Assembly: GCA_001029295.1 (NCBI GenBank)
Contig: LDXJ01000062.1
Coordinates: 124,001 to 188,000 of the forward strand
DNA from: Peptococcaceae bacterium CEB3
GTDB lineage: Bacteria > Bacillota > Desulfitobacteriia > Desulfitobacteriales > Desulfitobacteriaceae
Direction: 5' to 3'
Length of the DNA stretch: 64,000 nucleotides
Below the pieces are notes generated by a model, which was given only the letters and a program-made list of their open reading frames with translations, was not told the DNA's origin and searched no databases. Shown here piece by piece: positions 9,752 to 21,191 of this stretch (position 1 is its first letter; every line of letters begins with the position of its first letter). The translations under genes were made by a program, and so were the position numbers.

Positions 9752-10195
9752 ATGAAACTGCATGAGCTAAAACCGGCCCCGGGATCGACCAGGGACAGTA
9801 AACGTCTCGGCCGGGGGATAGGTTCGGGGCAGGGAAAAACCGCGGGCAAAGGGCACAAAGGGCAGAAAGCCCGCTCCGGCGGCGGTGTGCGCCCCGGGTT
9901 TGAGGGTGGGCAGCAGCCGTTGTATCGCAGGTTGCCGAAACGGGGCTTCACCAATATCTTTGGCAAAGAATATACCGTCATCAATGTGGGTGACTTGGAA
10001 GACCGCTTTGAAAGCGGGGAAGAGGTTACGATTGAAAAGTTGTTTGAAGTCGGCCTCATTAAGAAGGTTCGGGACGGAGTGAAAGTCCTGGCGGACGGAG
10101 AGTTGACGAAAGCCCTGACCGTCAAAGTGAACAAGGTCAGTGAGGCTGCGAAAGGGAAAATCGAGGCCGTGGGCGGCAAAGTCGAGGTGGGGTAA
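9752..10195 (+). CDS. rplO: 50S ribosomal protein L15
   Basis: L15 is a late assembly protein with a long glycine/arginine-rich extension into 23S rRNA. It has 147 residues: [12 protein letters not shown], then the extension [20 protein letters not shown] (in part) and the globular C-terminal domain with [27 protein letters not shown] is upstream. The secY ATG begins two bases after its stop. Confidence 0.97.
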   Translation: MKLHELKPAPGSTRDSKRLGRGIGSGQGKTAGKGHKGQKARSGGGVRPGFEGGQQPLYRRLPKRGFTNIFGKEYTVINVGDLEDRFESGEEVTIEKLFEVGLIKKVRDGVKVLADGELTKALTVKVNKVSEAAKGKIEAVGGKVEVG

Positions 10196-10196
10196 G

Positions 10197-12891
<2,695 letters not shown>

Positions 12892-12920
12892 CCGCGAGGA
12901 CGCCAGAGGAGGGATGACGC

Positions 12921-13139
12921 ATGTCTAAAGAGGACGTAATCGAAGTTGAAGGAAAAGTCTTGGAACCACTGCCCAACGCCATGTTTCTGGTAGAGTTGGC
13001 GAACGGACACAAGGTTTTGGCGCACGTCTCCGGAAAGATTCGCATGAATTTTATCCGGATCCTTCCCGGTGATCGGGTTACGGTGGAGCTTTCTCCCTAC
13101 GACCTTTCCCGGGGACGAATCGTGTATCGGTTTAAGTAA
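12921..13139 (+). CDS. infA: Translation initiation factor IF-1
   Basis: IF-1 occupies the 30S A-site during initiation. It has 72 residues, exactly the family length, a single S1/OB fold starting [18 protein letters not shown] and ending [21 protein letters not shown] precedes the ATG. It stands directly between map and rpmJ; the small KOW-domain gene found between map and infA in many Clostridia is absent here. Confidence 0.97.
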   Translation: MSKEDVIEVEGKVLEPLPNAMFLVELANGHKVLAHVSGKIRMNFIRILPGDRVTVELSPYDLSRGRIVYRFK

Positions 13140-13161
13140 GGACCAAAGGGAGTGGATACGG

Positions 13162-13275
13162 GTGAAAGTCAAGCCTTCTGTTAAAAAGATGTGTGAGAAG
13201 TGCAAGATCATTAAACGCCACGGCAAAGTCATGGTGATTTGCGAAAATCCTAAACACAAGCAGAGACAGGGTTGA
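13162..13275 (+). CDS. rpmJ: 50S ribosomal protein L36
   Basis: L36 is the smallest ribosomal protein (37 residues here) and has a zinc ribbon. The pattern CEKC (residues 11-14), C27 and H32 is the CCCH zinc site of the ribosomal L36 family. It starts with GTG 13162 behind AAAGGGAGTGG, 22 bases after infA. The same frame is open farther upstream, inside infA, but the family start is clearly at [10 protein letters not shown]. Confidence 0.96.
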   Translation: MKVKPSVKKMCEKCKIIKRHGKVMVICENPKHKQRQG

Positions 13276-13313
13276 AGGAAACCCAGACTGAATAATTGGG
13301 GGTGTACAAATAA

Positions 13314-13685
13314 GTGGCACGTATCGCAGGAGTCGATTTGCCGCGCGAGAAACGTGTAGAGGTAGGTTTGACCTATATTTACGGGATAGGGATACCGACC
13401 TCCCGCAAGATTCTCGCCCTAACAGGTGTCAGCCCGGATACCCGTGTGCGCGATTTGTCTGAAGTGGAAGTGACACGCCTGCGGGAAGCAATTGATAAAG
13501 AGTACAAAGTTGAAGGAGACCTGCGCCGGGAGGTATCCCTCAATGTTAAACGGCTGGTCGAGATCGGATCCTACCGCGGTTTGCGCCACCGGCGCGGGCT
13601 GCCTGTGCGGGGACAGCGCACAAAGACCAATGCCCGGACGCGCAAGGGGCCGGCCCGTACCGTTGGGGCACGGCGTAAGAAGTAA
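13314..13685 (+). CDS. rpsM: 30S ribosomal protein S13
   Basis: S13 lies in the 30S head and forms bridges to the 50S subunit. It has 123 residues with [20 protein letters not shown] at the start, the helix-hairpin-helix YIYGIG segment and the basic tail [19 protein letters not shown]. It starts with GTG 13314 after GGGGGTG, at the head of the alpha operon part (rpsM-rpsK-rpsD-rpoA-rplQ). Confidence 0.97.
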   Translation: MARIAGVDLPREKRVEVGLTYIYGIGIPTSRKILALTGVSPDTRVRDLSEVEVTRLREAIDKEYKVEGDLRREVSLNVKRLVEIGSYRGLRHRRGLPVRGQRTKTNARTRKGPARTVGARRKK

Positions 13686-13703
13686 TGAGGGGGGATAACC
13701 GAA

Positions 13704-14093
13704 ATGCCGCGTAAAGCAGTCCGGACAAAGCGCCGGGAACGCAAGAATATTGCTTCCGGAGTTGCCCATATCAAGTCGACGTTTAACAACACCATCGTGA
13801 CCATAGCCGATACGACGGGGAATGCGATTTCCTGGTCAAGTTCCGGCGCCCTGGGGTTCAAGGGTTCGCGCAAGAGCACGCCCTTTGCCGCTCAGATGGC
13901 GGCGGAAACCGCCGCCAAAGAGGCGATGGAGCATGGCATGAAAGAGGTCGAGTGCTTTGTGAAAGGCCCGGGAGCCGGGCGCGAAGCGGCGATCAGAGCC
14001 CTTCAGGCCGCCGGGTTGGAAGTCAATTTGATTAAGGATGTTACGCCCATTCCGCACAACGGCTGTCGTCCGCCGAAGCGCAGAAGGGTTTAA
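13704..14093 (+). CDS. rpsK: 30S ribosomal protein S11
   Basis: S11 is on the 30S platform near the mRNA exit. It has 129 residues with [20 protein letters not shown] (abridged), the [19 protein letters not shown] segment and the invariant end [26 protein letters not shown] is upstream, and rpsD follows after 12 bases carrying AAGGAGG. Confidence 0.97.
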   Translation: MPRKAVRTKRRERKNIASGVAHIKSTFNNTIVTIADTTGNAISWSSSGALGFKGSRKSTPFAAQMAAETAAKEAMEHGMKEVECFVKGPGAGREAAIRALQAAGLEVNLIKDVTPIPHNGCRPPKRRRV

Positions 14094-14105
14094 GGAGGTG
14101 TCAGC

Positions 14106-14735
14106 ATGGCAAGATATACGGGGCCTGTTTGTCGTTTGTGCCGCCGGGAAGGAATGAAACTCTTTCTCAAAGGCGACCGTTGTTATACCGGCAAATGTGC
14201 CATAGACCGCAGGCAGTATGCACCGGGCCAACACGGACAAAGCCGGGGCAGGAAACCGACCGAGTATGGAATTCAGCTGCGCGAAAAACAAAAGGCGCGC
14301 CGTTTTTACGGCGTGATGGAAGGACAGTTCCGCAGCTATTTTGTGGAAGCCAATCGCCAAAAAGGGATGACCGGCGAAAATCTTTTGCGCCTCCTGGAAA
14401 GGCGTCTGGATAACGTGGTTTACCGTTTGGGTTTTGCTTCCTCAAGGCCCGAAGCCCGTCAGCTCGTACGACACGGGCACTTCACCGTCAATGGCAAACG
14501 GGTGGACATCCCCTCCTATTCACTGAGGGTCGGCGAAATCGTCGCGGTGAAGGAAGGAAGCAAGAGTTCACCGCGGATAAAAGAAATCTTGCAGAACCTG
14601 GGAACCCGGCCGGTTCCCGGTTGGATTAGCTTGGATGTCAATACGGCTGCCGGAACGATCCTCGCCTTTCCGTCTCGTGAAGACGTTCAATTACCCATCC
14701 AAGAACACCTCATCGTTGAGAAATACTCCCGTTAA
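14106..14735 (+). CDS. rpsD: 30S ribosomal protein S4
   Basis: S4 nucleates 30S assembly, and in several bacteria it represses the alpha operon. It has 209 residues with N-terminal [13 protein letters not shown] and a [10 protein letters not shown] segment. The four cysteines form the zinc-binding CxxC...C...C pattern of one S4 subtype. The S4 RNA-binding domain follows ([19 protein letters not shown] in part). AAGGAGG precedes the ATG. Confidence 0.97.
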   Translation: MARYTGPVCRLCRREGMKLFLKGDRCYTGKCAIDRRQYAPGQHGQSRGRKPTEYGIQLREKQKARRFYGVMEGQFRSYFVEANRQKGMTGENLLRLLERRLDNVVYRLGFASSRPEARQLVRHGHFTVNGKRVDIPSYSLRVGEIVAVKEGSKSSPRIKEILQNLGTRPVPGWISLDVNTAAGTILAFPSREDVQLPIQEHLIVEKYSR

Positions 14736-14921
14736 TCTTTGGGTACCGCACGCCGGGGGCCGGGGTGGACGGGGAGTAAGGCATGCCGTAAAAGACCGCG
14801 AGCTGCCTTGCTTCCGGACGTCGGCTTCATTCCCCGGGGTAGGTCTTAGAGGGGGATTCGCTCTGAAAATAGATGTTAGGATGGATTTGAATCAAGTTCC
14901 CGAGAAAGAAGGTGCAACCCG
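14736..14921 (+). other. rpsD-rpoA spacer
   Basis: This is a 186-base gap without a convincing gene. It is unusually long for this operon. No clear promoter was identified; a short GC-rich complementary stretch near 14748-14775 could fold. The rpoA ribosome-binding site AAGAAGGTG lies at its end. Confidence 0.3.
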
Positions 14922-15869
14922 ATGTTAGAAATCGAGAAGCCCAAAATCGAATGCGTTGAGCGTTCCGATAACAATACCTACGCCAAGTTTGTGGTAGAGC
15001 CGCTGGAGAGAGGGTATGGTATCACTCTGGGCAACTCCTTGCGCAGGATTCTGCTTTCCTCACTGGAGGGGACAGCGGTGACCTCGGTCAAGATAGAAGG
15101 AGTTCTCCATGAATTCTCAACGATTCCCGGTGTTTTGGAAGACGTCACCGACATTATTCTCAACCTGAAAACCCTGGCACTTAAGGGGTACACCGATGAG
15201 CCCCGGATCTTGCGTCTGGAAATGGAAGGTGAAGGGGTCGTGCGGGCCGGCGATATCATCACAGACCCGGATATTGAGATTTTGAATCCGGACCTGAAGA
15301 TTGCCACTCTGGACCGTGACGGGCGCCTCTTCATGGAAATGTCTGCCGAACGGGGACGGGGCTATGTTTCTTCGGAAAAGAACAAGAAAACGGACGATGT
15401 GATCGGCGTTATCCCGATCGATTCCATCTTCGCCCCCATCTACAAAGTGAATTATACTGTGGAGGACACCCGGGTGGGCATGGTTACGGATTATGACAAG
15501 CTCACTTTGGAAGTTTGGTCCAACGGCAGCGTTTCTCCCGAAGAAGCGACGAGTTTAGCCGCCAAGATTCTCAGCGAGCACCTGCGCCTGTTCATGGGCT
15601 TGACGGACAAAATTTCCGGTGTCGAAATCATGGTGGAGAAGGAAGAAGAGCCGAAAGACAAGATTCTCGAGATGACCATCGAAGAGCTGGACCTCTCGGT
15701 CCGATCCTACAACTGCTTGAAGCGGGCGGGGATCAATACGGTTGAAGAGTTGACGCTGAAGACGGAAGAGGATATGATCAAGGTACGCAATCTGGGCCGC
15801 AAGTCCCTGGAAGAGGTCGAGCAGAAGCTGGGGGCACTCGGACTGGGTTTTCGTAAACCGGAAGACTAG
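14922..15869 (+). CDS. rpoA: RNA polymerase alpha subunit
   Basis: The alpha dimer scaffolds RNA polymerase and contacts promoter UP elements and activators. It has 315 residues: N-terminal assembly domain ([20 protein letters not shown] in part, [15 protein letters not shown]), a linker around residue 230, and the C-terminal domain with helix-hairpin-helix ([26 protein letters not shown]). Length and order are normal. Confidence 0.97.
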   Translation: MLEIEKPKIECVERSDNNTYAKFVVEPLERGYGITLGNSLRRILLSSLEGTAVTSVKIEGVLHEFSTIPGVLEDVTDIILNLKTLALKGYTDEPRILRLEMEGEGVVRAGDIITDPDIEILNPDLKIATLDRDGRLFMEMSAERGRGYVSSEKNKKTDDVIGVIPIDSIFAPIYKVNYTVEDTRVGMVTDYDKLTLEVWSNGSVSPEEATSLAAKILSEHLRLFMGLTDKISGVEIMVEKEEEPKDKILEMTIEELDLSVRSYNCLKRAGINTVEELTLKTEEDMIKVRNLGRKSLEEVEQKLGALGLGFRKPED

Positions 15870-15890
15870 CCCGCAAAGGAGGGGAAGGCA

Positions 15891-16232
15891 GTGGCATATC
15901 GTAAACTGGGGAGAAATACGGGTCATCGCAGCGCCATGTTGCGCAACATTGTGACCTCCCTCTTCAAGCATGAACGTATCGAGACTACAGCAGCCCGGGC
16001 CAAAGAATTGAACGCTGTAGCGGAAAAACTGATCACGCTCGGCAAACAAGGAGATTTGGCGGCTCGGCGTCAGGCCATGGCTTACATGCTGGATGAAGAT
16101 ACGGTGAAGAAACTTTTCGAAACGATCGCACCGCAGTATGACGGCCGCCAAGGCGGCTACACCAGGACCATGAAACTTGGCAACCGTCGGGGCGACGCCG
16201 CTGAGATGGTGCTGGTCGAGCTGGTGAAATAG
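15891..16232 (+). CDS. rplQ: 50S ribosomal protein L17
   Basis: L17 lies near the tunnel exit. It has 113 residues, starting [18 protein letters not shown] and with the family end [12 protein letters not shown]. It starts with GTG 15891 behind AAGGAGGGG. It is the last gene of the ribosomal superoperon here and is followed by a hairpin terminator about 75 bases on. The ecfA-ecfA-ecfT genes that usually come next in Firmicutes are missing. Confidence 0.97.
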   Translation: MAYRKLGRNTGHRSAMLRNIVTSLFKHERIETTAARAKELNAVAEKLITLGKQGDLAARRQAMAYMLDEDTVKKLFETIAPQYDGRQGGYTRTMKLGNRRGDAAEMVLVELVK

Positions 16233-16306
16233 AGTCGTTGTTTCAGCTGTGCAGACGGCAAATGACTTCGACCCCCGATAATGCCGGGGAGTTTTCGAGA
16301 TAGGAT

Positions 16307-16337
16307 AAAGATGCTTACAAAGGTGGGCATCTTTTTT
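16307..16337 (+). terminator. Intrinsic terminator after rplQ
   Basis: AAAGATGC (16307-16314) is perfectly complementary to GCATCTTT (16327-16334) with a 12-base loop, and the T-run continues to 16337. It marks the end of the ribosomal superoperon. Confidence 0.85.
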
Positions 16338-16520
16338 CTGTGCGCCGGCCCGGACGGTCTTGATGAGCGTTATGGCAGCCGTTGGAAGGAACGGTCGGGC
16401 TCATGTTAAGCCACGACAAAATTTCTTATATTCTTGCGAAAAAGTAAAGGAATGCACGGGCAGGTGCCGAATAAGTATAGAGATTGGAGAAAGGTTAAGT
16501 CAGGATGGGGAGGGTTGCAA

Positions 16521-17285
16521 TTGACGGGCAATTTGATGTTTGATCCCCTTAGCGCCTTTTTTCTTATCTGCTTCGGCGTCGGTTTATTGACCAGTGTGGG
16601 AGCACTATTGCTTGGCAGCTTCCATAGCGGGGGCATCGGGCACGGCGGGGATATCACTCACGGCGGGGGCATCTCGCACGGCGGGGATATCACCCACGGC
16701 GGGGATATTGCCGCCCGGGGTGGGGCCACGTATACTCCTGGCGGTTCCGCAAGCGCGGGCGCGGGCGCCGGCGTGGGGCAGGGAAGCGGCCCGTCCGCTC
16801 AGGCGGCACACGGAGTGTCCGGGCAGAATGCGGGCTCACCGCAGGTATCCTTTCTCAATGTGAATACGCTTCTGGGCTTTCTCGTGGGTTTTGGTGCGGT
16901 CGGTTTTGCCGTGCAAAACGTATGGAGCGGAATTCCTCTGCTTTGGATCCTCCTCGCCGCTGCCGCAGGCGGTCTCGTTTTTGCCTACATCATTTACTGG
17001 GTGTTGGTCAATATTCTGATCAAGGGCCAAAGCGAGTATTTGTGGGCCGGCGATTTCAATTTAGTCGGAATGGAGGGAAGCGTGAGTTCGACGATTTTTG
17101 CCGGCCATTGGGGAGAGGTCAGCTACGTGTTGAACCATAACCGTGCGGCTATACCGGCCAGAGAGCGGAACGGCCGGGAGGTCAGGAAAGGTGAAACGGT
17201 GATCATCATCGAGGTTGATGAGGGCGTGGCGGTGGTGCTGCCCAAGGAGGAATTCATGCAGTATACAGGAAAAATGGAGGGATAA
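16521..17285 (+). CDS. NfeD-like membrane protein (YuaF type) with Gly/His hexapeptide repeat
   Basis: Probably the NfeD-type partner of the flotillin encoded six bases downstream, as in the yuaF-floT operons of Bacillus; such proteins act in membrane microdomain organisation. From TTG 16521 (after GGGGAGGG) it has 254 residues. It has a hydrophobic segment near residues 10-30, then a Gly/Ser/Ala-rich stretch with four and a half copies of GGxIxH, two further hydrophobic segments around 115-155, and a C-terminal OB-like NfeD domain (GMEGSVSSTIFAG, VRKGETVIIIEV). The ATG at 16536 is an alternative start. The family assignment of the C-terminal domain is firm; the exact function is inferred from context. 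Confidence 0.8.
   Translation: MTGNLMFDPLSAFFLICFGVGLLTSVGALLLGSFHSGGIGHGGDITHGGGISHGGDITHGGDIAARGGATYTPGGSASAGAGAGVGQGSGPSAQAAHGVSGQNAGSPQVSFLNVNTLLGFLVGFGAVGFAVQNVWSGIPLLWILLAAAAGGLVFAYIIYWVLVNILIKGQSEYLWAGDFNLVGMEGSVSSTIFAGHWGEVSYVLNHNRAAIPARERNGREVRKGETVIIIEVDEGVAVVLPKEEFMQYTGKMEG
16627..16716 (+). repeat. 18-bp tandem repeat inside the NfeD-like gene
   Basis: Five consecutive 18-base units begin at 16627, 16645, 16663, 16681 and 16699; the last is diverged. They alternate between GCGGGGGCATC- and GCGGGGATATC- forms. Because 18 is a multiple of three, copy number can change without a frameshift; each unit encodes a GGxIxH hexapeptide. Confidence 0.9.
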
Positions 17286-17291
17286 ATTGGG

Positions 17292-18854
17292 ATGGAGTTG
17301 CTATCGATTCTTTTCGTGGTGATCTTGGCGGTTATAGGTCTTTTGATCATCCTGTTCATTCTGGCCCGCATGTTTCAAAAGGTGGGTCCCGACGAGGCCT
17401 TGATCGTCTACGGCATCGGGGGGAACCACGTGGTTACCGGGGGAGGCAGGGTGGTGTGGCCTCTCATTCAAACTTCAAAGAAGCTTTCCCTGGAACTCAT
17501 GTCATTTGACGTTATTCCGGCCAATGAGCTTTATACCAGTCAGGGTGTGGCTGTTATGGTTGAGGCGGTGGCTCAGATCAAGGTGAAAGACGATCCGGAC
17601 AGCATTACCACGGCATCCATCCAATTCCTCAACAAGTCGGAGGAAGAACGGCAAAGCATGATCAGACTCGTCATGGAAGGCCATCTGAGGGGAATTGTCG
17701 GTACTCTGACGGTTGAACAGATCGTCAAGGAGCCGGAAATGGTGCAGTCCCAGATGCTCCAAACCTGCTCGGGGGATCTTATCAAAATGGGCCTTGAAGT
17801 CCGCTCTTTCACGATTAAGAATGTAAAGGATGGCAATGATTATATCGTCAACATGGGGAAACCGGAGATCGCCCGGATTAAGAAAGAGGCCTCCATTGCG
17901 GAGGCTATCGCGTTCAAAGAAACCGAAATGAAAAAGGCCGTTGCTTTGAGAGAAGCCGCGGTTGCCAAAGCGGAGGCTGACCAGGAGCGTGTGTTGGCCC
18001 AAGCGGCTTCAGAAGCCAAGCAAGCGGAATTTACCAAGGATATGAACTTGAAAAAAGCCGCCTTCGACGCCGAAGTGGCCAAAGCGACGGCGGAAAAAGA
18101 GCGGGCTTACGACATTCGCAACATTGAGTTGGAGCAAACAGTGACTCAGGAAAAATTGCGAGTTCAACAGATTGAGCGCGAAGGTCAAATCAAGGTTCAG
18201 GAAGCGGAAATTATTCGCAAAGAAAAGGAACTAATCGCGACCGTTCTTAAAGAGACAGAAGCGGAGCAGCAGAAAATCCGCACTCTCGCCGGAGCGGAAA
18301 AAGAACGCCTGACCCTGACCGCGGCCGGCCGGGCCGAGGCTCTGCGGTCGGAAGGGTTGGCTCAAGCCGACGCGGCCAAAGCGCAGGGTCTGGCTGCCGC
18401 CGAAGCGGAACGGGCGGCGGGTATGGCCCGGGCCGACGTTCTCAAGGCCCAGGGACTGGCTGAAGCGGAGGCTGTCGAAGCGAAAGCCAAAGCTTACCAG
18501 AATTATTCGCAGGCGGCCATTTTGGATAAACTCTTGGCCGGCTTGCCCGAACTGGCGAAAGCGGTCACGCTGCCGCTCGAACATGTCGACAAGATTACGG
18601 TGCTTTCTACGGGCGGGGCCAATACCGGGCTGCAGAAAGTGACGCAGGATGTGGCGCAAATCATGGCCCAGGCGCCGGAACTGGTGGAAGGTCTGACCGG
18701 TATCTCCGTGGGAGACTGGCTCAAACAGCTGAGAGCTGTGCCGGTGGAGAAGCGCGGAGACATCGTTAAGTCCGATACTGGTCAACTACCCGACAGCGAT
18801 AAACCCGGCACTGATAAACCCGGTGCTGACCAAAAAGGGGAAAGGCACAGTTGA
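17292..18854 (+). CDS. floT: Flotillin-like SPFH-domain protein
   Basis: Flotillins scaffold functional membrane microdomains. It has 520 residues: a membrane segment at about 5-27, an SPFH/band 7 domain at about 30-200 (VGPDEALIVYG, GVAVMVEAVAQIKV), a long Glu/Ala-rich coiled coil at about 205-400 with repeated EAE/AEA units, and a C-terminal region with LPELAKAVTLPLEHVDKITVLS, typical of FloT. A lysine/aspartate-rich tail (DKPGTDKPGADQK) closes it. GGAGGG overlapping the upstream stop indicates an operon with the NfeD-like gene. Confidence 0.93.
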   Translation: MELLSILFVVILAVIGLLIILFILARMFQKVGPDEALIVYGIGGNHVVTGGGRVVWPLIQTSKKLSLELMSFDVIPANELYTSQGVAVMVEAVAQIKVKDDPDSITTASIQFLNKSEEERQSMIRLVMEGHLRGIVGTLTVEQIVKEPEMVQSQMLQTCSGDLIKMGLEVRSFTIKNVKDGNDYIVNMGKPEIARIKKEASIAEAIAFKETEMKKAVALREAAVAKAEADQERVLAQAASEAKQAEFTKDMNLKKAAFDAEVAKATAEKERAYDIRNIELEQTVTQEKLRVQQIEREGQIKVQEAEIIRKEKELIATVLKETEAEQQKIRTLAGAEKERLTLTAAGRAEALRSEGLAQADAAKAQGLAAAEAERAAGMARADVLKAQGLAEAEAVEAKAKAYQNYSQAAILDKLLAGLPELAKAVTLPLEHVDKITVLSTGGANTGLQKVTQDVAQIMAQAPELVEGLTGISVGDWLKQLRAVPVEKRGDIVKSDTGQLPDSDKPGTDKPGADQKGERHS

Positions 18855-19270
18855 TGCCGTACAAGTGGCCTCAATGCAGTCGTTTTCACACGGCACAGTG
18901 CCCCGAGATTTTCTGAAAGGGAGTATTCCGGGGTAATGTCCGTCGAGGAGCGTTCCGGCTGCCTGGCGGGAAAGTCCACGGCAGAAGGCTTTAGCCGTGG
19001 CGAGTCTCAGAAGAGGTGCTTAAAAGAGAGCCGGGGAAAGATATTCCCCGGCTTTTTAGATTTTTGGCGATCACTCTGGATTGTCGGGCGCATTTGGCGT
19101 CAGTCCGCACCGTGGACTGACGTCTGAGGCGCGTCTTAACGCTGCGCCTTCTGCGTGCGCGGACGCTCCTTTGCCTGATAGGTTCGCTAAGCACTTGCAA
19201 CGCTCGTTCGTTAACTTTGACGAGACCCTGGACGGAACTCCGTGTGAGCGTGAGTGGCTGGCCGTGTTCG
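18855..19270 (+). other. Gap between floT and truA with IS-end-like hairpin
   Basis: About 460 bases without a supported gene. It contains CCACGGC (18976-18982) paired with GCCGTGG (18994-19000) around the loop AGAAGGCTTTA, which resembles the hairpin found at the right end of IS200/IS605-family elements, and then a terminator at 19029-19057. No transposase is present, so if it is an IS end it is a remnant. The rest shows no recognisable content. Confidence 0.35.
19029..19057 (+). terminator. Intrinsic terminator between floT and truA
   Basis: AGCCGGGGAA (19029-19038) pairs perfectly with TTCCCCGGCT (19044-19053) around a 5-base loop, followed by a T-run to 19057. It can end floT transcription or a short transcript from the preceding hairpin region. 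Confidence 0.85.
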
Positions 19271-19279
19271 TGTTATACT
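19271..19279 (+). promoter_or_regulatory. Candidate extended -10 promoter for truA-hydE
   Basis: TGT-TATACT (19271-19279) has the TGn extension of a -10 box and lies 36 bases before the truA start. No good -35 element is seen, so support is partial. Confidence 0.4.
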
Positions 19280-19315
19280 ATGGATGGAAAGCCCCGAAGT
19301 AAAAGGAGCGGATTC

Positions 19316-20131
19316 ATGCGCAACATTTGCTTAACTATTGCTTATGATGGGACAAGTTATCACGGATTCCAACGCCAGCCCCAGTTCCATGGGCCAACGA
19401 TCCAAGGTACCTTGGAAAGGGTTTGGGAGGCCTTAGCGGGGGAGAAAATCCAAGTTCACACCGCCGGACGGACTGATACCGGGGTGCATGCCAAAGGGCT
19501 GGTTGTAAATTTCCTGTCTCAGACGCGCATTCCGGAGGAGAAGATCCCAAAAGCCTTCAACAGCCTGCTGCCGCGCGATATCCGAATTCTCGGCGCCCTA
19601 AATGAGCGGCCGGAGTTTCACGCTCGCTTCTCCGCCCGTTGGAAACGCTATGATTACCAGATTGACAACCGTCCGATCCCCGATGTCTTTCAGCGCCGCT
19701 ATGCCCTGCACGAGCCTCTGCGGTTGAGGCTGGAAGCCATGGCCGAAGCGGCGGTTCTGCTGGAGGGGAGGCATGACTTTCGGGCGTTTGCGGCCGCCGG
19801 CGGTGCGAGTAAGACCTTTGAGCGGACGCTGTATATTTGCCGGGTGGCGGACGGGGAAAACGGGCTTTTAACCGTCACCTGCGCCGCCGACGGGTTTCTC
19901 TACCACATGGTCCGGATCTTTGTCGGAACACTTCTGGAAGTCGGCCGCGGGAAAATCCCGGTAGAACGGGTTGCGGGGATTTTAGCGGGCGGAGAACGCA
20001 AAAAAGCGGGAGAAACGGCTCCCGCCCACGGTCTGACCCTGGTTCACGTGCATTACGGAGAAGAATTGCCTTGGGAGGTATATCCGGATTTGAAGGGCGG
20101 GGCGGGGAAAAGGAATGGAGGAACAAAGTGA
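19316..20131 (+). CDS. truA: tRNA pseudouridine synthase A
   Basis: TruA converts uridines 38-40 of tRNA anticodon stems to pseudouridine. It has 271 residues with the catalytic Asp in AGRTDTGVHAKG, the RNA-binding FHARFSARWKRYDYQI region and the second-half motif FLYHMVRIFVGTLLEVGRGK. The start is ATG 19316 behind AAAAGGAG; an in-frame upstream extension is unrelated. Its TGA overlaps the GTG of hydE, so a housekeeping gene is translationally coupled to a hydrogenase maturase. Confidence 0.95.
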   Translation: MRNICLTIAYDGTSYHGFQRQPQFHGPTIQGTLERVWEALAGEKIQVHTAGRTDTGVHAKGLVVNFLSQTRIPEEKIPKAFNSLLPRDIRILGALNERPEFHARFSARWKRYDYQIDNRPIPDVFQRRYALHEPLRLRLEAMAEAAVLLEGRHDFRAFAAAGGASKTFERTLYICRVADGENGLLTVTCAADGFLYHMVRIFVGTLLEVGRGKIPVERVAGILAGGERKKAGETAPAHGLTLVHVHYGEELPWEVYPDLKGGAGKRNGGTK

Positions 20132-21135
20132 ACGCCATCGCAGCGGTCCTGCGCCGAGCGGAACAAGTACATGATCTCAGCCGCGATGAACTGGTCTTTT
20201 TGCTCGCTGACCACGAGTATGACCGCGAGATTTTTGCCGCGGCCGACAGGGTGCGCCGCAAGTATGTTGGGGATGAGGTTCATCTCAGGGGTCTCATCGA
20301 ATTCTCGAATATCTGCCGCAGAAACTGTTTCTACTGCGGATTGAGAGCGGGAAACCGTGGGCTGGGGCGGTATCGGCTCACCCCGGAAGAAATTATCGGA
20401 CTCGCCCAGAAGGGGTGGGAATACGGTTACAAGACTGTGGTACTTCAGTCCGGTGAAGATGAGTACTACAGCGTGGAAAAAATGTGCCACATCATTAAGA
20501 ACATCAAAAGACTCGGTCCAGTGATCGCCCTGAGTATCGGTGAGAAAACCTACGCGGAGTACGAGGCCTATAAAGAGGCCGGGGCAGAGCGATATTTAAT
20601 CAGAATTGAGACGACCGAGAAAAAGCTCTATGAAGATTTGGATCCGGGCATGAGTCATGAGAAGCGAAAACGCTGTTTGAATGACTTGAAGAAGCTGGGT
20701 TATGAGGTCGGCTCAGGCTCCTTGGTGGGGTTACCGGGCCAGACGATAGAATCATTGGCCGATGACATTCTCTATTTTCGGGAAATAGGGGCGGACATGA
20801 TTGGAATCGGTCCGTTTATACCGCATGAGGATACCCCCCTCAAAGCTGCCAAAGGAGGGGATTTTCGACTCAGTCTCAAGGTCATGGCGCTCACCCGGCT
20901 TTTAGTGCCGCATATTAACATTCCAGCCACCACAGCGATGGAGACCCTGCATAGAGATGGGAGAGCTATCGCTCTACAAAGCGGGGCCAATGTCGTCATG
21001 CCCAATATTACGGAAGGAGAGTATAGGAAACTCTACGCCCTGTATCCAGGAAAAGCCTGTGTGGACGATACCCCTGGCCGCTGCCGTGAATGTATTACGG
21101 CCAAAATCGAAGGAATAGGCAGAACGGTTGTTTGA
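20128..21135 (+). CDS. hydE: [FeFe] hydrogenase maturase HydE (radical SAM)
   Basis: HydE is the radical SAM enzyme that works with HydG and HydF to build the 2Fe subcluster of the H-cluster. It has 335 residues with the radical SAM triad CRRNCFYC near residue 66, VVLQSGEDEYY, YLIRIETTEKKLYEDLDPGMS (in part) and late ECITAKIEGIGR. It starts with GTG 20128 behind GGAGGAA and overlaps the truA stop. HydG and HydF are encoded 11-14 kb away on the other strand. A biotin-synthase-like paralogue is excluded by the HydE motifs. Confidence 0.92.
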   Translation: MNAIAAVLRRAEQVHDLSRDELVFLLADHEYDREIFAAADRVRRKYVGDEVHLRGLIEFSNICRRNCFYCGLRAGNRGLGRYRLTPEEIIGLAQKGWEYGYKTVVLQSGEDEYYSVEKMCHIIKNIKRLGPVIALSIGEKTYAEYEAYKEAGAERYLIRIETTEKKLYEDLDPGMSHEKRKRCLNDLKKLGYEVGSGSLVGLPGQTIESLADDILYFREIGADMIGIGPFIPHEDTPLKAAKGGDFRLSLKVMALTRLLVPHINIPATTAMETLHRDGRAIALQSGANVVMPNITEGEYRKLYALYPGKACVDDTPGRCRECITAKIEGIGRTVV

Positions 21136-21191
21136 CTTCGGGGCGTTAAGTGATACGTATGAACCCTACCCCTTCGAGCGGCAGGAGGATG

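Noticed and set aside
19081-19302. 73-codon frame upstream of truA
   Set aside because: Contains the truA promoter-like sequence and lacks similarity.
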